From assembly GCA_905182335.1 (NCBI GenBank), contig CAJJBE010000002.1:62001-126000 (forward strand): 64,000 nucleotides of DNA, in the 5' to 3' direction. Below the pieces are notes generated by a model. The model was not told where the DNA came from and ran no database searches. It saw nothing but the letters and a program-made list of their open reading frames with translations. A program made the position numbers and the translations under genes. This DNA is from Flavobacteriales bacterium UBA4466 (GTDB lineage: Bacteria > Bacteroidota > Bacteroidia > Flavobacteriales_D > Crocinitomicaceae). This document shows positions 47,371-60,400 of the stretch, in pieces (the first letter of the stretch is position 1; each line of letters begins with the position of its first letter).

Positions 47371-47976
47371 ATGGCAAGATATACAGGTCCAAAATCAAAA
47401 ATCGCCCGTCGTTTCAAAGATCCAATCTTTGGCCCAGATAAAGCGTTAGAAAAAAGAGCTTACGGTCCAGGACAACATGGTCCTAACAAACGTAGAGGTA
47501 AGCAGTCTGAGTACGCTATTCAATTAGCCGAAAAACAAAAAGCAAAGTATACTTATGGTATACTTGAGCGCCAATTTTCAAACATGTTTGAAAGAGCCTC
47601 TAGAATGAAAGGAATTACAGGGGAGAACTTGTTATTTTTATGTGAGTCTCGTCTTGACAACATGGTGTTTCGTTTAGGAGTTGCTCCTACTCGTAGAGGC
47701 GCTCGTCAATTAGTTTCGCACAAGCATATTACGGTGAATGGTTCAGTAGTGAATATTCCTTCTTACAACTGTAAAGTTGGAGATGTTGTTGGAGTTCGTG
47801 AAAAATCTAAGTCTTTGGAAGCTATTTCAGATTCTTTAGCAGCAAAATCAAATAATTTCGATTGGTTAGATTGGAATCCATCTGGTATGGAAGGGAAAGT
47901 TGTGGGAACACCTACAAGAGAAATGATTCCTGAAAATATCAAGGAACAATTAATCGTTGAATTGTATTCTAAATAA
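47371..47976 (+). CDS. rpsD: 30S ribosomal protein S4
   Basis: This 201-aa primary assembly protein starts [20 protein letters not shown]. The N-terminal arm lacks the zinc cysteine cluster found in some phyla, so it is a zinc-free form. The S4 RNA-binding domain spans about 90-155 ([27 protein letters not shown], then [16 protein letters not shown]). In E. coli S4 represses this operon; the spacers around it hold inverted repeats. Confidence 0.97.
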   Translation: MARYTGPKSKIARRFKDPIFGPDKALEKRAYGPGQHGPNKRRGKQSEYAIQLAEKQKAKYTYGILERQFSNMFERASRMKGITGENLLFLCESRLDNMVFRLGVAPTRRGARQLVSHKHITVNGSVVNIPSYNCKVGDVVGVREKSKSLEAISDSLAAKSNNFDWLDWNPSGMEGKVVGTPTREMIPENIKEQLIVELYSK

Positions 47977-48068
47977 TAATTAATCATATTGGATTTTGGC
48001 CAAAGGGTTTGATAGAAGATCTTCAAACATTTAAACCGCGCAACTGAAATACAATTAAAAGAAGAAAA

Positions 48069-49061
48069 ATGGCAATTTTAGATTTTCAAAAACCAGACAA
48101 GGTTATAATGATCAATGCTGATGAGCACGAAGGACAATTCGAATTTCGCCCATTAGAACCTGGATACGGTATTACTGTTGGTAATGCCTTAAGACGTATT
48201 CTTCTTTCTTCCTTAGAAGGTTTCGCAATCTCTTCTGTAAGATTAGAGGGGATTGATCACGAATTTTCTACAATGAAAGGAGTAGTTGAAGATATGACTG
48301 AGATCATATTGAACTTAAAACAAGTTCGCTTCAAACAACAAATTGAAGGTACAGATAATGAAACTGTTATAGTTTCTATCGCTGGACAAGATAAATTGAC
48401 TGCGGGTGATCTAGGTAAGTTTACTTCTGCTTTTCAGGTACTTAATCCAGACTTAGTAATTTGTAACATGGAACCATCTGTTAAATTAGAGATGGAACTT
48501 ACTATTATTAAAGGAAGAGGTTATTTACCTGCTGAAGAAAACTCAGATTCTAGTGCTGCTTTTGGTACTATAGCTGTTGATTCAATCTTTACACCGATTA
48601 AAAATGTAAAGTTTGCAGTTGAAAACTTTAGAGTTGAACAAAAAACGGATTACGAGAAATTAATTTTCGATATCAAAACTGATGGTTCAATTCATCCTAA
48701 AGAAGCTCTTAAAGAAGCTGCGAAGATTTTAATTCATCACTTTATGTTGTTCTCAGATGAGAGAATTACATTGGATAGTGAAGTTAAAGCTGAAACTGAA
48801 GAATTTGATGAGACTTCATTGCATATGCGCCAATTGTTAAAAACAAAATTGGTAGATATGGACCTTTCAGTTCGTGCTTTGAACTGCTTGAAAGCGGCAG
48901 ACGTTGAAACATTAGGCGATTTAGTCTCTTACAACAAGAATGATTTATTGAAGTTCAGAAACTTCGGGAAGAAATCTCTTACTGAATTAGAGGACTTAGT
49001 GGACAACAAGGGTCTTTCTTTCGGAATGAATGTTTCTAAGTACAAATTAGATAAAGACTAG
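48069..49061 (+). CDS. rpoA: DNA-directed RNA polymerase subunit alpha
   Basis: This is a 330-aa subunit. The N-terminal dimerisation domain has [21 protein letters not shown] near residue 27 and [21 protein letters not shown]. The C-terminal domain, from about 255, has [21 protein letters not shown] and [19 protein letters not shown], the DNA- and activator-contacting helices. The length is normal. It sits between rpsD and rplQ as in most bacteria. Confidence 0.98.
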   Translation: MAILDFQKPDKVIMINADEHEGQFEFRPLEPGYGITVGNALRRILLSSLEGFAISSVRLEGIDHEFSTMKGVVEDMTEIILNLKQVRFKQQIEGTDNETVIVSIAGQDKLTAGDLGKFTSAFQVLNPDLVICNMEPSVKLEMELTIIKGRGYLPAEENSDSSAAFGTIAVDSIFTPIKNVKFAVENFRVEQKTDYEKLIFDIKTDGSIHPKEALKEAAKILIHHFMLFSDERITLDSEVKAETEEFDETSLHMRQLLKTKLVDMDLSVRALNCLKAADVETLGDLVSYNKNDLLKFRNFGKKSLTELEDLVDNKGLSFGMNVSKYKLDKD

Positions 49062-49156
49062 TATCGTATTTTTATTAAAAATTAAAATGGCGTGATAGGT
49101 GGCTGAGTTCTATTGATACAAGAATCAGTTAACCGTTACTTGCGAAATTTAAAGTT

Positions 49157-49717
49157 ATGAGACACGGAAAGAAATTTAATCACTTAGGCAGAACTGCTCC
49201 ACATAGAAAAGCAATGTTAGCTAATATGGCTTGTTCACTTATTGAACATAAGCGTATTAATACAACAGTAGCAAAAGCAAAAGCATTACGTGCTTATGCA
49301 GAGCCACTTTTGACAAAATCTAAATCTGATTCTACTCACTCGAGAAGAATAGTTTTTAGTTACCTGCAAAGTAAAGAGGCAGTTACTGAATTGTTTAGAG
49401 AGGTAGCACCAAAAATTGCTGATCGTCCAGGTGGATATACAAGAATTATCCGTACTGGATATAGATTAGGTGATAACGCAGAAATGTGTATGATTGAATT
49501 AGTTGATTTCAATGAGTTATACTCAAACGAGAAAACTAAGAAAAATACACGTCGTTCACGTAGAGGAGGTTCATCAAATGCCGAGGCTGTTGAGGCTGTT
49601 GAGGCTGTTGAGGCTGTTGAGGCTGTTGAGACTGTTGAGACTGTTGAGACTGTTGAAAAAGAAACTGAAAATCCTGAAGATAAATCAGATGATTCAGAAC
49701 CGAAAAAAGAAAAATAA
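49157..49717 (+). CDS. rplQ: 50S ribosomal protein L17 with repeat-encoded acidic tail
   Basis: The first ~125 residues are standard L17: [21 protein letters not shown], then [20 protein letters not shown] and [11 protein letters not shown]. The protein is 186 aa long against about 127 in E. coli. After a basic linker ([15 protein letters not shown]) comes [12 protein letters not shown], then [10 protein letters not shown], and an acidic/lysine end ([13 protein letters not shown]). The tail is encoded by eight tandem 9-bp units and is probably disordered. It is the last gene of the supercluster. Confidence 0.96.
   Translation: MRHGKKFNHLGRTAPHRKAMLANMACSLIEHKRINTTVAKAKALRAYAEPLLTKSKSDSTHSRRIVFSYLQSKEAVTELFREVAPKIADRPGGYTRIIRTGYRLGDNAEMCMIELVDFNELYSNEKTKKNTRRSRRGGSSNAEAVEAVEAVEAVEAVETVETVETVEKETENPEDKSDDSEPKKEK
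49583..49654 (+). repeat. in-frame 9-bp tandem repeat inside rplQ
   Basis: Five perfect copies of GAGGCTGTT (49583-49627) are followed by three perfect copies of GAGACTGTT (49628-49654), each coding Glu-Ala/Thr-Val. Unit loss or gain keeps the frame. Confidence 0.97.
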
Positions 49718-49735
49718 TGCGTTAAACTTCATGTA

Positions 49736-49765
49736 AAAAGGGCAATGTTTCATTGCCCTTTTTTT
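49736..49765 (+). terminator. terminator of the ribosomal supercluster
   Basis: AAAAAGGGCAATG and CATTGCCCTTTTT form a 12-bp stem with a TTT loop and an eight-T tail, 18 nt after the rplQ stop. Confidence 0.9.
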
Positions 49766-49804
49766 TATATACAATTTTCAGCAAAAATATCAATTTGTAT
49801 TTGC

Positions 49805-49812
49805 TATTTTTG
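49805..49812 (+). promoter_or_regulatory. candidate -7 box of carA-eno
   Basis: TATTTTTG is exact for TAnnTTTG, 17 nt before the carA start codon at 49829 and after the supercluster terminator. The -33 element is not clear. Confidence 0.45.
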
Positions 49813-49828
49813 TACAAATATTTTCAAT

Positions 49829-52212
<2,384 letters not shown>

Positions 52213-52344
52213 GATTACAATTGTTAGATTAAACACCAAATAATTTTCTATTGGTATTAGAATTAATTATGTGTTTTTACACTTAATGTTTATTTCACAC
52301 GCAACCATTTGAAGTGTCTTGCGTCAATGTAAAAAAAGATAAAA

Positions 52345-52689
52345 ATGAAATTACTTTTTGCTATTCTGTGCTTAAGTTCATCTTACGCACAAGCCCAATC
52401 AGAAAACTATACGGATACACGTCTATTCGCTCAATGTATGTTTGATGTTTCAGATCAGTCTGAGATGCAGATATTACAAAGCGAAATGTATTATAATCCA
52501 AACATTGAAATGGTTCGTTTGGATTATAATACACAAAGGGCATTAGTTATAACATCCAACCTGGAAGAGCTTTCTCTTGAAGATTTTATTTCATGGTTCG
52601 GTGAATATGGCGCCACGACATATTGTGTGCAAATAGGTGTATATGGTATTGATGTTATGAATACGTACCCATTTACAAACTGTCAATAA
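52345..52689 (+). CDS. small secreted protein of unknown function
   Basis: This 114-aa protein has a signal peptide (MKLLFAILCLSSSYAQAQ) with a cleavage site after residue 16-18. The mature part of about 96 residues contains three Cys (in FAQCMF, TYCVQIG and the end TNCQ). Its segments resemble a beta-alpha-beta-beta-alpha-beta pattern like a heavy-metal-associated fold, but no CxxC metal site is present. It lies 8 nt before the type B T9SS protein gene, so the two are probably co-transcribed. The fold guess is weak. Confidence 0.65.
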   Translation: MKLLFAILCLSSSYAQAQSENYTDTRLFAQCMFDVSDQSEMQILQSEMYYNPNIEMVRLDYNTQRALVITSNLEELSLEDFISWFGEYGATTYCVQIGVYGIDVMNTYPFTNCQ

Positions 52690-52697
52690 GCGTAGAT

Positions 52698-55298
52698 ATG
52701 AAAGTAATTATAACACTATTATTAACGGTTTTCGGTTTAGCTTCCATTGCTCAAGGGCCTATAGCGTCAAATGCATGTGATCAGGCACAGAATATTTGTA
52801 ATTCTCTTCCAGTTCCTTTTCAATTAACAACTGGAGCTAGTCCAAATCCTGTTGTTCCTACTGCGGGGAGTATTTCTAACCCTAATACAAACCCTGCTGG
52901 AGTAAATACGGGCTGTCTTTTTTCAGGTGAATTAAACCCTAACTGGTTTGTCCTAAATATAACAAGTACTGGGCCTTTAGAGTTTGCAATTGGTGCGGCT
53001 GGAGGCACGGGTTTTTTTGATTGGGAATTATGGCCTTATGACCTTGTAACTGGTTGCTCAGACATTCAAAATAATCTAGTAGCTCCAGCTGCATGTAATT
53101 GGAATGCATCATCTGCAGGATTCACAGGTATGTCTGCGGGCGGACCACCAGCAGGTGGTGTTGCTGGGAATTTTCAACCACCGATACCCGTAGTTGCAGG
53201 AACAGCATATATTTTAATGTTTTCAAACTATAGCTCAGCTACTGGAATAGTAGATTTAACATTCCCTCCTTCGGGTGCAACAGTTGGTTGTTCAGGTGGA
53301 ACACCTGATCAAACTATTTGTTCAGGAGATATAGCTACTGTTGATCTAACCTTAAGTTCGGGGTGGGTAAATGCTACAGCAAATTGGTTGGTAACAAATA
53401 ATGTTTCTGATCCAACGGGTATTACAGGAGTAATTGTTAACCCAACAGTAACAACGGATTATCAAGTTGAAATTTGGGATCAAGGAGTTGTTGCTGATAC
53501 TATTGAATTTACCATTACAGTTGTTGATGAACCAGCTCCTTATGCTGGTGTTGATCAATCACTTTGCTTAGGTATACCTATAAACTTAACTGGTATTTCA
53601 AGTGACCCAGCCAACACACAATTATGGACATTTTCTGCTGCGGGGATTCTCCCAGCACCAACAGTTAATGTTGTACCAAATTGGTCCGACCCTAATGCAA
53701 TTGTTACAGTCGATCAGCTCGGATTATATGAGTTTTATTTTCGAGAAGGGAATGCAACATGCGGGAATTACTACGATACAATGGTTGTTACAGTTGAAGA
53801 TTTATCAGTAGCTGCATCTTTTGTAGCTCCCTCTTGTGAAGCTTTAGTTGATGGAGAAATACATATAACAAGCTTAAATGCTAATGAATACAGCTTTGAT
53901 GGTGGAGTAACGTGGCAAGTAGATTCATTTGCTGTTGGATTTAATTCAGGGACTTATAATGTTTGTGCAAGATCTCCATTAGGCTGTCAAAAATGTATTG
54001 ACATTGATGTGATTGATCCAGCACCAGTTGTGATATCGGTTAGTAATGATACTTTAATTTGTCAAAATGGAACAGCTTACCTTTCCGCTTCAGCAACGGG
54101 AGGTGTTTCATATTTGTTTCATTGGGATCAAACCATAAATACTGATGCGAATCAAACAGAGAATCCATTAGTAGCAACAACTTATACAGTTTATTCTGAG
54201 AACCAAAATGGATGTGTTTCACTTCCAGATTCGATTTTTGTAACAGTTCGAGATTCATTAATTGGTACAATTACTGATTGGGACACGGTTTGCCCAACAT
54301 ATTCAACAGATATTTTAGCTACAGTTAATGGTGGGCTTGGTGCTCCTTATGATTTTGTGTGGAGTTCAGGTGACACCCATAATGGTATAGCTAATCATAC
54401 GATTACAGTTGACCCAATTGTAACAACAGACTATACAGTTATTATTACAGATGGTTGTGAGTCAACGCCATTAGTTTTAACAACGAATATTAGAGTTTCT
54501 CCATTACCTATTCCGCAATACTCAGTTTTAGATCCTGATCAATGTGAACCTGCAGTATTTACTATTATGAATACAACAGATCCAACCATGAGTCAATACA
54601 ATTATTGGCTTGTAAATGGGAATCAACAATTTATTAATCAAGATACAATTGTAACAGATATATTAATGGCAGGCCTTTATGATATTCAAATGATCATAGC
54701 TTCATTTGAAGGGTGCGTAGATTCCTTAATATTTCCCGATGTATTAAATGTGAGACCTAAACCAGTTGCTGACTTTAAGCATTCTCCTAATCCGGTGACA
54801 ATGTTTAATACAACTGTGAGTTTTCAAAACAATTCATTTTATGGAGATACATATCAATGGTCTTTTGAAGATGGAATTCCTTTACAGTCTAATCAAGAAG
54901 ATGTTCAAGTAAGTTTTCCTGATGGGATTGCTGGGTCCTATGGTGTAACCTTAATTACAACTTCACAATTGGGATGTGTTGACACAATGGAGTATGATTT
55001 GATCGTATTCCCAGAGGTCATTATTTATGCACCAAATACTTTTACTCCTGATGGAGATGAGTTCAATCAATCTTGGCTAATTCACATGGAGGGTGTCGAT
55101 CCGTATGATTTTGAATTGTTAATATTCAATCGTTGGGGAGAAGTTATTTGGGAGTCTCATGACATCACTATTCCATGGGATGGAATGCATAAAGGGAAGC
55201 CTGTCGAACAAGGTATGTATAATTGGGTTGTCAGAGCTAAAGACATCCTTAACGATGGTAAGTATACGTACAACGGACATGTTACTATTATAAGATAA
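52698..55298 (+). CDS. secreted protein with gliding-associated (type B) T9SS C-terminal domain
   Basis: This 866-aa protein has a signal peptide (residues 1-18, SIAQ). The N-terminal domain is Cys-containing (NACDQAQNICNSLP). Several Ig/PKD-like repeats of about 80-90 residues follow, with recurrent motifs (TYTVYSENQNGC, DYTVIITDGC). A PKD-type segment contains VADFKHSPNP, followed by YQWSFEDG. The last 95 residues form the CHU_C/type B domain: IYAPNTFTPDGDEFNQSW, then LLIFNRWGEVIWES and GKYTYNGHVTII. It is probably a cell-surface or released adhesin-like protein. Confidence 0.88.
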   Translation: MKVIITLLLTVFGLASIAQGPIASNACDQAQNICNSLPVPFQLTTGASPNPVVPTAGSISNPNTNPAGVNTGCLFSGELNPNWFVLNITSTGPLEFAIGAAGGTGFFDWELWPYDLVTGCSDIQNNLVAPAACNWNASSAGFTGMSAGGPPAGGVAGNFQPPIPVVAGTAYILMFSNYSSATGIVDLTFPPSGATVGCSGGTPDQTICSGDIATVDLTLSSGWVNATANWLVTNNVSDPTGITGVIVNPTVTTDYQVEIWDQGVVADTIEFTITVVDEPAPYAGVDQSLCLGIPINLTGISSDPANTQLWTFSAAGILPAPTVNVVPNWSDPNAIVTVDQLGLYEFYFREGNATCGNYYDTMVVTVEDLSVAASFVAPSCEALVDGEIHITSLNANEYSFDGGVTWQVDSFAVGFNSGTYNVCARSPLGCQKCIDIDVIDPAPVVISVSNDTLICQNGTAYLSASATGGVSYLFHWDQTINTDANQTENPLVATTYTVYSENQNGCVSLPDSIFVTVRDSLIGTITDWDTVCPTYSTDILATVNGGLGAPYDFVWSSGDTHNGIANHTITVDPIVTTDYTVIITDGCESTPLVLTTNIRVSPLPIPQYSVLDPDQCEPAVFTIMNTTDPTMSQYNYWLVNGNQQFINQDTIVTDILMAGLYDIQMIIASFEGCVDSLIFPDVLNVRPKPVADFKHSPNPVTMFNTTVSFQNNSFYGDTYQWSFEDGIPLQSNQEDVQVSFPDGIAGSYGVTLITTSQLGCVDTMEYDLIVFPEVIIYAPNTFTPDGDEFNQSWLIHMEGVDPYDFELLIFNRWGEVIWESHDITIPWDGMHKGKPVEQGMYNWVVRAKDILNDGKYTYNGHVTIIR

Positions 55299-55320
55299 CG
55301 AAAATTGGTCAAACAATATA

Positions 55321-55356
55321 AAAGCGCTTCAGCATATGTTGGAGCGCTTTTTTATT
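55321..55356 (+). terminator. terminator of the T9SS type B gene
   Basis: AAAAGCGCT/AGCGCTTTT with inner TCA/TGG-type pairs is followed by a T run. The same T-rich end is adjacent to a TAACTTTA box that may belong to the hutU promoter. Confidence 0.8.
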
Positions 55357-55388
55357 TTTAACTTTATCAAAAAAAATATTCATTTACA

Positions 55389-57380
55389 ATGAAGTCATTT
55401 CATGAACATATATTAGAAGGGATTCCATCTAAAATTCCAAATAGATTACCTGAAGAATCAGGGATTAATCACGCTCCGAAGAGAAAACAAATCTTGTCAG
55501 ATGATGAACGTAAATTAGCGTTGAGAAATGCATTACGTTATTTTCCAAAAGATCAACACGCTACTTTAGCGGAAGAGTTTATTCATGAGTTAAATCAATT
55601 CGGTAGAATTTATATGCTCAGATATCGACCAGATTATAGAATGTATGCACGTCCAATTGATGAGTACCCTGGTGAATGTGAACAAGCCAAAGCTATTATG
55701 CTGATGATTCAAAATAATTTGGATTATTCAGTTGCTCAGCATCCACATGAGTTAATTACTTACGGTGGCAATGGTGCTGTTTTCCAAAACTGGATTCAAT
55801 ATCGATTGGCTATGAAATATTTGGCTGAAATGACAGATGAGCAAACTTTAGTGATGTATTCTGGACACCCTATGGGTGTGTTTCCTTCGCATAAAGATGC
55901 CCCGAGAGTTGTTGCTACAAATGGAATGATGATTCCGAATTATTCTAAGCCAGATGATTGGGAAAAGTTCAATGCACTTGGTGTAACTCAGTATGGTCAA
56001 ATGACTGCTGGTTCGTATATGTATATTGGCCCTCAAGGAATTGTTCATGGAACAACAATTACTGTTTTAAATGGATTTAGAAAACTAAAAAAAGAACCTG
56101 CTGGAAATCTATTTGTGACTTCTGGTTTAGGAGGAATGAGTGGTGCGCAACCGAAAGCTGGATCAATTGCTGGGTGTATAACAGTTTGTGCAGAGGTTAA
56201 TCCAAAAATCACTAAAATTCGCCATGAACAGGGTTGGGTGAATGAGATTATTGAAGATTTAGATGAATTAGTCTCTCGAGTAGTAAAAGCAAAACAAAAC
56301 AAAGAAGTTGTTTCAATCGCTTATCTAGGAAATATTGTTGAAGTATGGGAGAAGTTTGATTCTTCAAATATCCATATTGACCTTGGTTCTGATCAAACAT
56401 CATTGCATAATCCTTGGGCTGGAGGGTATTATCCTTCAGGGATGACATTTGAAGCGTCTAACGAGATGATGGCTAATAACCCTGATGAATTTAAGCAGAA
56501 AGTACAAGAATCACTTAGAAGGCATTCAAAAGCTATAAACCAGCATACGGCGAAAGGAACTTATTTCTTTGATTACGGAAATGCCTTTTTGCTAGAGGCT
56601 TCTCGTGCTGGGGCAGATGTAATGGAAGAGAATGGAATTGATTTCAGATATTCATCGTACGTTCAAGATATCATAGGACCAATGTGTTTCGATTATGGAT
56701 TTGGACCATTTAGATGGGTGTGTGCATCCGCAAAAAAAGAAGATTTACAAATAACGGATAATATCGCTTGTGATGTATTAGAAGAGATTAAGAAGAATAG
56801 CCCTGTTGAAATTCAGCAGCAGATGGCAGATAATATTCAGTGGATTAAAGGGGCTCAAGAAAACAAATTAGTTGTTGGCTCTCAAGCGAGAATATTATAT
56901 GCAGATGCTGAAGGTAGAATGAAAATAGCCAAAGCATTTAACGATGCAATTTCTGCGGGTAAAATAGGGCCTGTTATTTTAGGTAGAGACCATCATGATG
57001 TTTCAGGTACAGACTCTCCATATAGAGAAACTTCAAATATATACGACGGCTCTAGATTTACCGCTGATATGGCCATTCAAAATGTAATTGGTGACTCGTT
57101 TAGAGGTGCTACGTGGGTTTCTATTCACAACGGCGGTGGAGTAGGCTGGGGAGAAGTAACGAATGGTGGTTTCGGCATGCTGCTTGACGGCTCATTAGAT
57201 GCTGAAAGACGATTAAAATCAATGCTACATTGGGATGTCAACAATGGTATCTCAAGACGAAGTTGGGCGAGAAATGAAGGGGCGATGTTTGCTATTAAAC
57301 GCGCAATGGAAATTGAACCAAACTTGAAAGTGACAATTCCTGAAATTGTAGACGATTCAATAATTGAGGGTTTGTTTTAA
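55389..57380 (+). CDS. hutU: urocanate hydratase
   Basis: This 663-aa enzyme turns urocanate into imidazolone propionate in histidine breakdown. The NAD-binding glycine motif is TSGLGGMSGAQPKA near residue 240. QYGQMTAGSYMYIGPQGI near residue 197 and DYGNAFLLEASRAGAD near residue 398 are urocanase motifs, and HNGGGVGWGEVTNGG lies near residue 580. The length is longer than Pseudomonas HutU (about 555), as in Bacteroidota. No hutH, hutI or hutG is in the window. Confidence 0.94.
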   Translation: MKSFHEHILEGIPSKIPNRLPEESGINHAPKRKQILSDDERKLALRNALRYFPKDQHATLAEEFIHELNQFGRIYMLRYRPDYRMYARPIDEYPGECEQAKAIMLMIQNNLDYSVAQHPHELITYGGNGAVFQNWIQYRLAMKYLAEMTDEQTLVMYSGHPMGVFPSHKDAPRVVATNGMMIPNYSKPDDWEKFNALGVTQYGQMTAGSYMYIGPQGIVHGTTITVLNGFRKLKKEPAGNLFVTSGLGGMSGAQPKAGSIAGCITVCAEVNPKITKIRHEQGWVNEIIEDLDELVSRVVKAKQNKEVVSIAYLGNIVEVWEKFDSSNIHIDLGSDQTSLHNPWAGGYYPSGMTFEASNEMMANNPDEFKQKVQESLRRHSKAINQHTAKGTYFFDYGNAFLLEASRAGADVMEENGIDFRYSSYVQDIIGPMCFDYGFGPFRWVCASAKKEDLQITDNIACDVLEEIKKNSPVEIQQQMADNIQWIKGAQENKLVVGSQARILYADAEGRMKIAKAFNDAISAGKIGPVILGRDHHDVSGTDSPYRETSNIYDGSRFTADMAIQNVIGDSFRGATWVSIHNGGGVGWGEVTNGGFGMLLDGSLDAERRLKSMLHWDVNNGISRRSWARNEGAMFAIKRAMEIEPNLKVTIPEIVDDSIIEGLF

Positions 57381-57397
57381 ATAAAAGAAATCTAATT

Positions 57398-57434
57398 TAT
57401 AAAAAGCCTTCGCTATTGTGAGGGCTTTTTTATT
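57398..57434. terminator. bidirectional terminator between hutU and the helicase gene
   Basis: AAAAAGCCTTCGC and GTGAGGGCTTTTTT form a stem with T-tails on both strands, between convergent genes. Confidence 0.75.
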
Positions 57435-60400
57435 ATACTATTCGTAATTCATTCAACGTGGTATAAAACAAGTAACCACGAACGTTGGGATATTCCATAG
57501 CTTCCAACGTTAAACGATATTCATTTACTTGCTTTGCGTCTTTTTGACTTGGTAATCCTGTTTTGTAATCAATGATAATTGTTTCAGCTGATTTTAAAAT
57601 AATTTTATCAGGTATCAACGTTGTTGTTTCATTAACGATAATTCCTTGTTCATTTAATATTTGTTTATCCCCTTTAAATAGCGCTTCGTATTCTTTATTA
57701 TTGAATAATGCTTTCAGCTTAATTTTTAATTCATCTGAATTGTACTGAGACACTTCACCTTCCTTGACAGCAATATTTAATTCTTTAGCGATGTCATTTT
57801 TATCTTCAATAATACTCGCCAAGTAATGAAATTGAATTCCAAATTGCATTTCATCACTTAAATAATTTGATTCTATCAAAGTTTCATTGTCTTGTAACGA
57901 AATGTCAGGAAACCATAAGCGATCTGAAACATTACTCGGTGTAAATAAAGCTGAATTTATTGGATTTTTCTCTTGAGGTGATCGTTCACCATCATAAAGT
58001 GAGAGTGTAAGAACGTCATCTACTAATTTTGCATCCTTGTTTTTCTCTAAGGTGGAGTGAAATAAAGTCCCAAATGATTTACTAGCGTAAAAATTTGAAA
58101 TATACAAACGCTCAATAGGTCTTGTCATAGCTACATAGCACTTATTGACATTGTCTGCAATAATTTGTGTTCGTTCTACTTCATACAGTTCTTTTAATAC
58201 ATCTAGATGCTCATTTCCAGAAGGCTTTTTATAAACTACATAATCGTCAAGATGGATTAAAAAATGTGATTTAACCTCACTTGCAAAATTCATTGTTGGA
58301 ATAATAACAACGGGAAACTCTAATCCTTTTGATTTATGAATCGTCATTAATTGAATGGCATTTTCGCTTTCAGGAATCTGAACAGCAATCTTATTCTTCT
58401 TGCTTTCATACTCTTTTAAGAAAGACCTCAGATCTGGACCTTTAGATAATCCATAGTCAAAGGTTAAATCTGCTAAATGATGTAAATAGGGATCTTTCAA
58501 TTCATTATATCCTGCAATAGAATAAAACTGCTGAATAAGGTCATATAGATTTTCATGTTTAAAAAAGAAACTCCTTGATCCTCCAAAGTGGTCATTTAAA
58601 AACCGAAGGTCATCAAAGTTTCTATACTTTTTCCCCTTCTTACTTTGGCGTTCAACGATATAGTTTTGATAATCATCATACGATCCAGACTTGACTCTAA
58701 AGAACAGCTCAGCAAATCGTTTCATTTCATTTTCTCCAGAAGGATTTAATCTTCTGTGTAAAAATGCAATTGTTAATTTAACTTTTAATGAGCTGTTAAT
58801 TAATAACGAATCTGTTGATACAACTTTATATCCAGCTGAATTCAGTCCCAATGCCCATCGATTACATTCTTTATTTTTCCCTCCGAGTATGCAAATTTCT
58901 CCTAGCTTAAATCCATCGGCTTTGCATTCTTCAATCCAATCAATAATTTGAGGAACCAATTCGTCTGATGATTTTTTTTCTTCTTTAGAAATGATTTCAA
59001 CCTTACCGTGAAGTTTTGATTGAGGTGTCTGATGAACCGAATTGTAAAATTCTGCAGCTGATTCAGGCAATGAATCTCTAAGTGTAACAAAGAACTCGTT
59101 GTTTAGGTTTACAATCTTTGGACTCGATCTCCAATTATCTTTCAATTCAGACAATTGTCCCATCTCATTGAAGTATGCAGATTGTGCAGCGATATGCGGG
59201 TCTTTCTCGGGGTTATATATTTTGGGTAAAGCAACAAATTGTTCTGCAATTCCATTCTTGAATCGATAAATCGATTGCTTTGGGTCTCCAACAATTAAAT
59301 TCTCTTTGTTTTGAGATAGAGACTCTTTTACTAGTGGAACCAAGTTCAACCATTGAAGTCGCGACGTATCTTGAAATTCATCGAGTAAAAAGTGATGAAA
59401 TTTATTGCCTAAACGCTCATAAATAAAAGGTGTTGTTTCATTTTGAATTAACTCGGAAATTAAAGAGTTAAATTCCGATATTCTGATTAATTGTTCATCC
59501 TTACGCACCTTTTTTAGCGAAGCTGACATAAACTGGAGCAGAGCCATATTGAAAAAGTTCTGTGTAAATAAGTCGAGGGTTGCATAAGGAGTTAAGTTCT
59601 CTTCCCAAAACTGAATCAGCGTATATATTTTATCTTTGATAGACTGAGGATATACTTGCTTTGCTTTTAATTCAACTTCGATGGTTTTAATAAATGTTGG
59701 TGTGAAGAGTTGAGGATCATTATGAAACGTTGAGTAGGCAAGTACCTTTGATATTGCATTATATGTCCCGCTTTTACCTGGAAGAAGATCTTGGTCTAAA
59801 CCTATTAAATTGATTTCGGTTTTTATAGCCTGGGTATGTGTAATGAATTGGGTGTCAATTTTCTTCTTCTTCTGAATTAATCTCTCAAATTGATTGGTAG
59901 AGAAATCCATCACCATTAACTGCTCAATGCTATAGTTGTTTTTCTCGTTTTTTAAAATCTTACCAAAATCAACTAGGTTTCTTCTAAAATTCCATTGTTT
60001 TCCTTTATCAATATTAAATTTCGCATAATACATGATGAGTTTATTTAACTCCTCAGAGCCTACTCCCCCCAATTGGTTCAAGATATCATCTACAATTTTT
60101 TCAATTATTTCCGTCTCGTCCAATACAACCTCAAAATCATTAGGTAAATCTAAATCTCTTCCAAATGATTTAATAAGCCTTAAGTTGAATTTATCAATAG
60201 TCATAACATGAAACTCTTCATATTGATGAAGTATTTTTACTAAAACACGTTTGCATCTATATTGAACATCTTGTTCACTAATATTGAGCGCTTCAGCAAT
60301 TCCACTTGTGAGTTTTGAAGCTTTGTTTTTGTAGACAGATGGAGAGCTCATTTGGTCCAAAGCGGCAATGATTCGATCCTTCATTTCCAACGCTGCCTTA

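Noticed and set aside
49583..49654. CRISPR-like array
   Set aside because: The units are 9 bp, directly adjacent and in a coding frame, with no spacers.
49503..49736. Frame giving LLRLLRLLR repeats
   Set aside because: It is the shadow of the rplQ 9-bp repeat in another frame; rplQ itself is certain.
49745..49828. Longer carA start with 28 extra residues
   Set aside because: The region holds the supercluster terminator and a promoter box; the family start is MDDKKAAVLLLED at 49829.
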